NCBI GenBank assembly: GCA_963665705.1
Contig: OY762448.1
Location: forward strand, 248,001 to 312,000
Direction: 5' to 3'
Source: Saccharicrinis sp963665705
Lineage (GTDB): Bacteria > Bacteroidota > Bacteroidia > Bacteroidales > Marinilabiliaceae
DNA: 64,000 nucleotides
The notes under the pieces are model-generated. The model did no database searches. It was not told the DNA's origin and was given only the letters and a program-made list of their open reading frames with translations. A program made the position numbers and the translations under genes. Positions 62,127-64,000 of the stretch are shown here, in pieces; positions within the stretch are counted from its first letter, which is position 1, and the number at the start of each line of letters is the position of its first letter.

Positions 62127-64000
62127 ATGAACAGGAATAGATTGTATTTACTGATAGTATTTTGCTTTACGGCAATATCTATAAAAGCTCAGGTTTCTAC
62201 CAACCCGAGTCCGCCTTTTGATGATCAATCTGTCACCATTACATTTGATGCTTCAGAAGGTAATCAAGGATTAATGGATTATACCGGCGATGTATATGCT
62301 CATACTGGAGTTATAACAGATCAAAGTTCTTCCACATCTGATTGGAAATACGTAAAGTCTGATTGGGGTGTTAATATAGATGCATGTAAACTAACCAGTA
62401 TTGGAAATAATCAATATACTTTAGAACTTTTGCCATCTATTCGTGAGTATTATGGTGTTCCAGAGGGAGAGTCGATAGAGCAGTTGGCTTTTGTTTTTCG
62501 TGCCTCAGATAGTAGTCTTGAAGGAAAAACCAGTTCAGGAACAGATATCTTAGTTGATGTAAGTACAAACGATCTTACTGTTAGTATCGAAAGTCCAACA
62601 GAAAGTTCAATTTATACGGAGGGAGTTTCTATTCCGGTAGAAGTATCATCAACTAATTCTACAGGAATTACTATTTATGTGAATGATATTGCAACAGAAA
62701 CTGTTAGTGGTAGTTCTTTGTCAACTACAATTACAGCAGGAACTTCAGGAAGTTACACACTAAAAGCAGAGGCCACAGATGGGAGTTCTACGGTAAGTGA
62801 TGAAATACAATTTTATGTAAGAGATGTTGTTGTAAATGAAACAATGCCTTCTGATATGCTTAGGGGAGTAAATATAGTAGATGATCAAAGTGTAACTTTT
62901 GTTTTATATGCACCAGACAAAGAGTTTGTTCACATTATTGGAAGTTTTAATAATTGGGAAATATCCAATGACTACTTAATGAAGAAAGACGGCGATTATT
63001 TTTGGTTGACGGTTTCTTCTTTAGATGCAAATACTGAATATGCATTTCAATTTTTTATTGATGGAGAGATAAGAATTGCAGATCCATATACTAATAAGAC
63101 GTTAGATTCAAATGATCAATATATTTCAGAAGATATTTATCCGGGATTAATGGACTATCCAAGTGATATGACAACAGAAATAGCCTCCGTATTTAAAATA
63201 AATGAGGATGATTATACCTGGCAATTAACAGATTTCGTCAATCCGGATATTGAAAAAATGGTTATTTATGAATTGCATATCAGAGATTTTACATCCAATG
63301 GAGATATAAAAACAGTTACAGATTCTATTAATTATTTCAAGGAGTTAGGGGTAAATGTAATTGAGTTAATGCCTATTAATGAGTTCGAAGGTAATGATAG
63401 CTGGGGATATAATCCTTCGTTTTATTTTGCTCCTGATAAAGCTTATGGTACAGAAAATGATTACAAAGAGTTTATAGATGTGTGCCATCAAAATGGGATT
63501 GCTGTTTTAATGGATATGGTGTTAAATCACTCCTTTGGACAATCACCTTTTGCCCGTATGTATCTTGATGGAGGAAAACCTGCTTCAAATAACCCTTGGT
63601 ACAACACAGATCATAATATGCTAAATACGGATGCGCAGTGGGGCTATGATTTTAACCACGAAAGTGCAGATACCCAGGAGTTGGTTGATAGTATATGTTC
63701 ATTTTGGATGAATGAATTTAATATTGATGGTTTTAGATTTGACTTTACTAAAGGGTTTACAAATACGTCATATCCTGCAGATTCCTGGGCCAGTGATTAT
63801 GATCAAAGCAGAATCAATATTTTGATGAGGATGGTGGATGAAATTTGGGCCAGAAAATCAGATGCTATTGTTTCATTTGAACATTTGTCAGATAATTCAG
63901 AAGAAAAGATTTTGGCTAACCACGGTATTTTGCTTTGGGGTAACCACAACTACAATTTTAATCAGGCAACAAAAGGGTATAGTGATTCTGATTTTTCATG
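62127..64000 (+). CDS. Secreted multi-domain GH13 alpha-amylase (3' end outside window)
   Basis: The frame opens at ATG 62127, 10 bp after the first amylase, and is still open at the window edge (624 codons). It has a signal peptide (to ~SIKAQ, residue 22) without lipobox. Then come a starch-binding-type N domain (~24-130), an Ig-like domain (~150-233), a CBM48/E-set domain (~245-320, IIGSFNNWEISN) and a GH13 barrel with nucleophile D539 in GFRFDFTKGF and acid/base E585 in SFEHLSDN. The C-terminal part, possibly with a secretion-sorting domain, lies outside. Confidence 0.9.
   Translation, partial: MNRNRLYLLIVFCFTAISIKAQVSTNPSPPFDDQSVTITFDASEGNQGLMDYTGDVYAHTGVITDQSSSTSDWKYVKSDWGVNIDACKLTSIGNNQYTLELLPSIREYYGVPEGESIEQLAFVFRASDSSLEGKTSSGTDILVDVSTNDLTVSIESPTESSIYTEGVSIPVEVSSTNSTGITIYVNDIATETVSGSSLSTTITAGTSGSYTLKAEATDGSSTVSDEIQFYVRDVVVNETMPSDMLRGVNIVDDQSVTFVLYAPDKEFVHIIGSFNNWEISNDYLMKKDGDYFWLTVSSLDANTEYAFQFFIDGEIRIADPYTNKTLDSNDQYISEDIYPGLMDYPSDMTTEIASVFKINEDDYTWQLTDFVNPDIEKMVIYELHIRDFTSNGDIKTVTDSINYFKELGVNVIELMPINEFEGNDSWGYNPSFYFAPDKAYGTENDYKEFIDVCHQNGIAVLMDMVLNHSFGQSPFARMYLDGGKPASNNPWYNTDHNMLNTDAQWGYDFNHESADTQELVDSICSFWMNEFNIDGFRFDFTKGFTNTSYPADSWASDYDQSRINILMRMVDEIWARKSDAIVSFEHLSDNSEEKILANHGILLWGNHNYNFNQATKGYSDSDFS

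Noticed and set aside
1..64000. CRISPR arrays, tRNA and rRNA genes
   Set aside because: No evenly spaced direct repeats with spacers and no cloverleaf or rRNA sequence was recognised on either strand by eye; a short tRNA could still have been missed.

Overview
The window comes from a Bacteroidota genome, most likely a marine or anaerobic member of the Marinilabiliales/Bacteroidales. The evidence is AT-rich DNA, TAnnTTTG-type promoters with few Shine-Dalgarno sequences, three SusC/SusD pairs, many lipoproteins, and a Na+-pumping methylmalonyl-CoA decarboxylase operon typical of propionate-forming Bacteroidota. Genus cannot be fixed from the sequence alone. No rRNA, tRNA or CRISPR was recognised.

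Layout. Positions 1-8.1 kb hold the 5' part of a membrane histidine kinase, a cysteine-cluster protein, an Imm17-like small membrane protein next to a large YwqK/MORN-tailed membrane protein, a lactonase-type beta-propeller lipoprotein, a small secreted protein with WM repeats, a CLC antiporter with features of the fluoride-selective branch, and a PaaI-type thioesterase. Positions 8.5-12.4 kb carry ferritin, transaldolase and an M3 peptidyl-dipeptidase. Positions 12.9-17.0 kb are one operon: methylmalonyl-CoA epimerase plus decarboxylase subunits alpha, delta, biotin carrier and beta, turning methylmalonyl-CoA into propionyl-CoA while exporting Na+.

Positions 17.3-29.3 kb contain two SusC/SusD units of unknown substrate. 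Both have a ~270-nt leader with the same parts in the same order: promoter, C-rich-loop hairpin, short upstream ORF, ACAAG/CTTGT hairpin, conserved initiation region. Both end in the same ~70-bp element carrying a terminator. The second unit adds an unknown lipoprotein and a MORN protein. An intact IS1595-family insertion (29346-30305) with a perfect 8-bp target duplication follows.

Positions 30.7-34.0 kb are a B12 operon on the minus strand (riboswitch, CWC protein, cobS, GxxExxY protein, cobC, cobU). The GxxExxY gene is bracketed by inverted copies of a repeat. cobT lies apart at 42.2 kb. Positions 34-46 kb are mainly housekeeping genes: CBM9-like lipoprotein, M50-like protease, CtlX-type hydrolase, FtsK followed by a LolA-like protein, MBL hydrolase, Pcm and a polyprenyl sugar transferase.

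Positions 46.3-64 kb form a starch/maltodextrin locus. SusC, SusD, SusE-like and SusF-like proteins and two GH13 enzymes on the plus strand bind and degrade alpha-glucan outside the cytoplasm. An MFS permease, GH65 phosphorylase and beta-phosphoglucomutase on the minus strand import and phosphorolyse maltose. A LacI-family regulator sits between the two arms. Matching operator-like palindromes lie upstream of both arms, at about -100, which suggests activation rather than simple repression.
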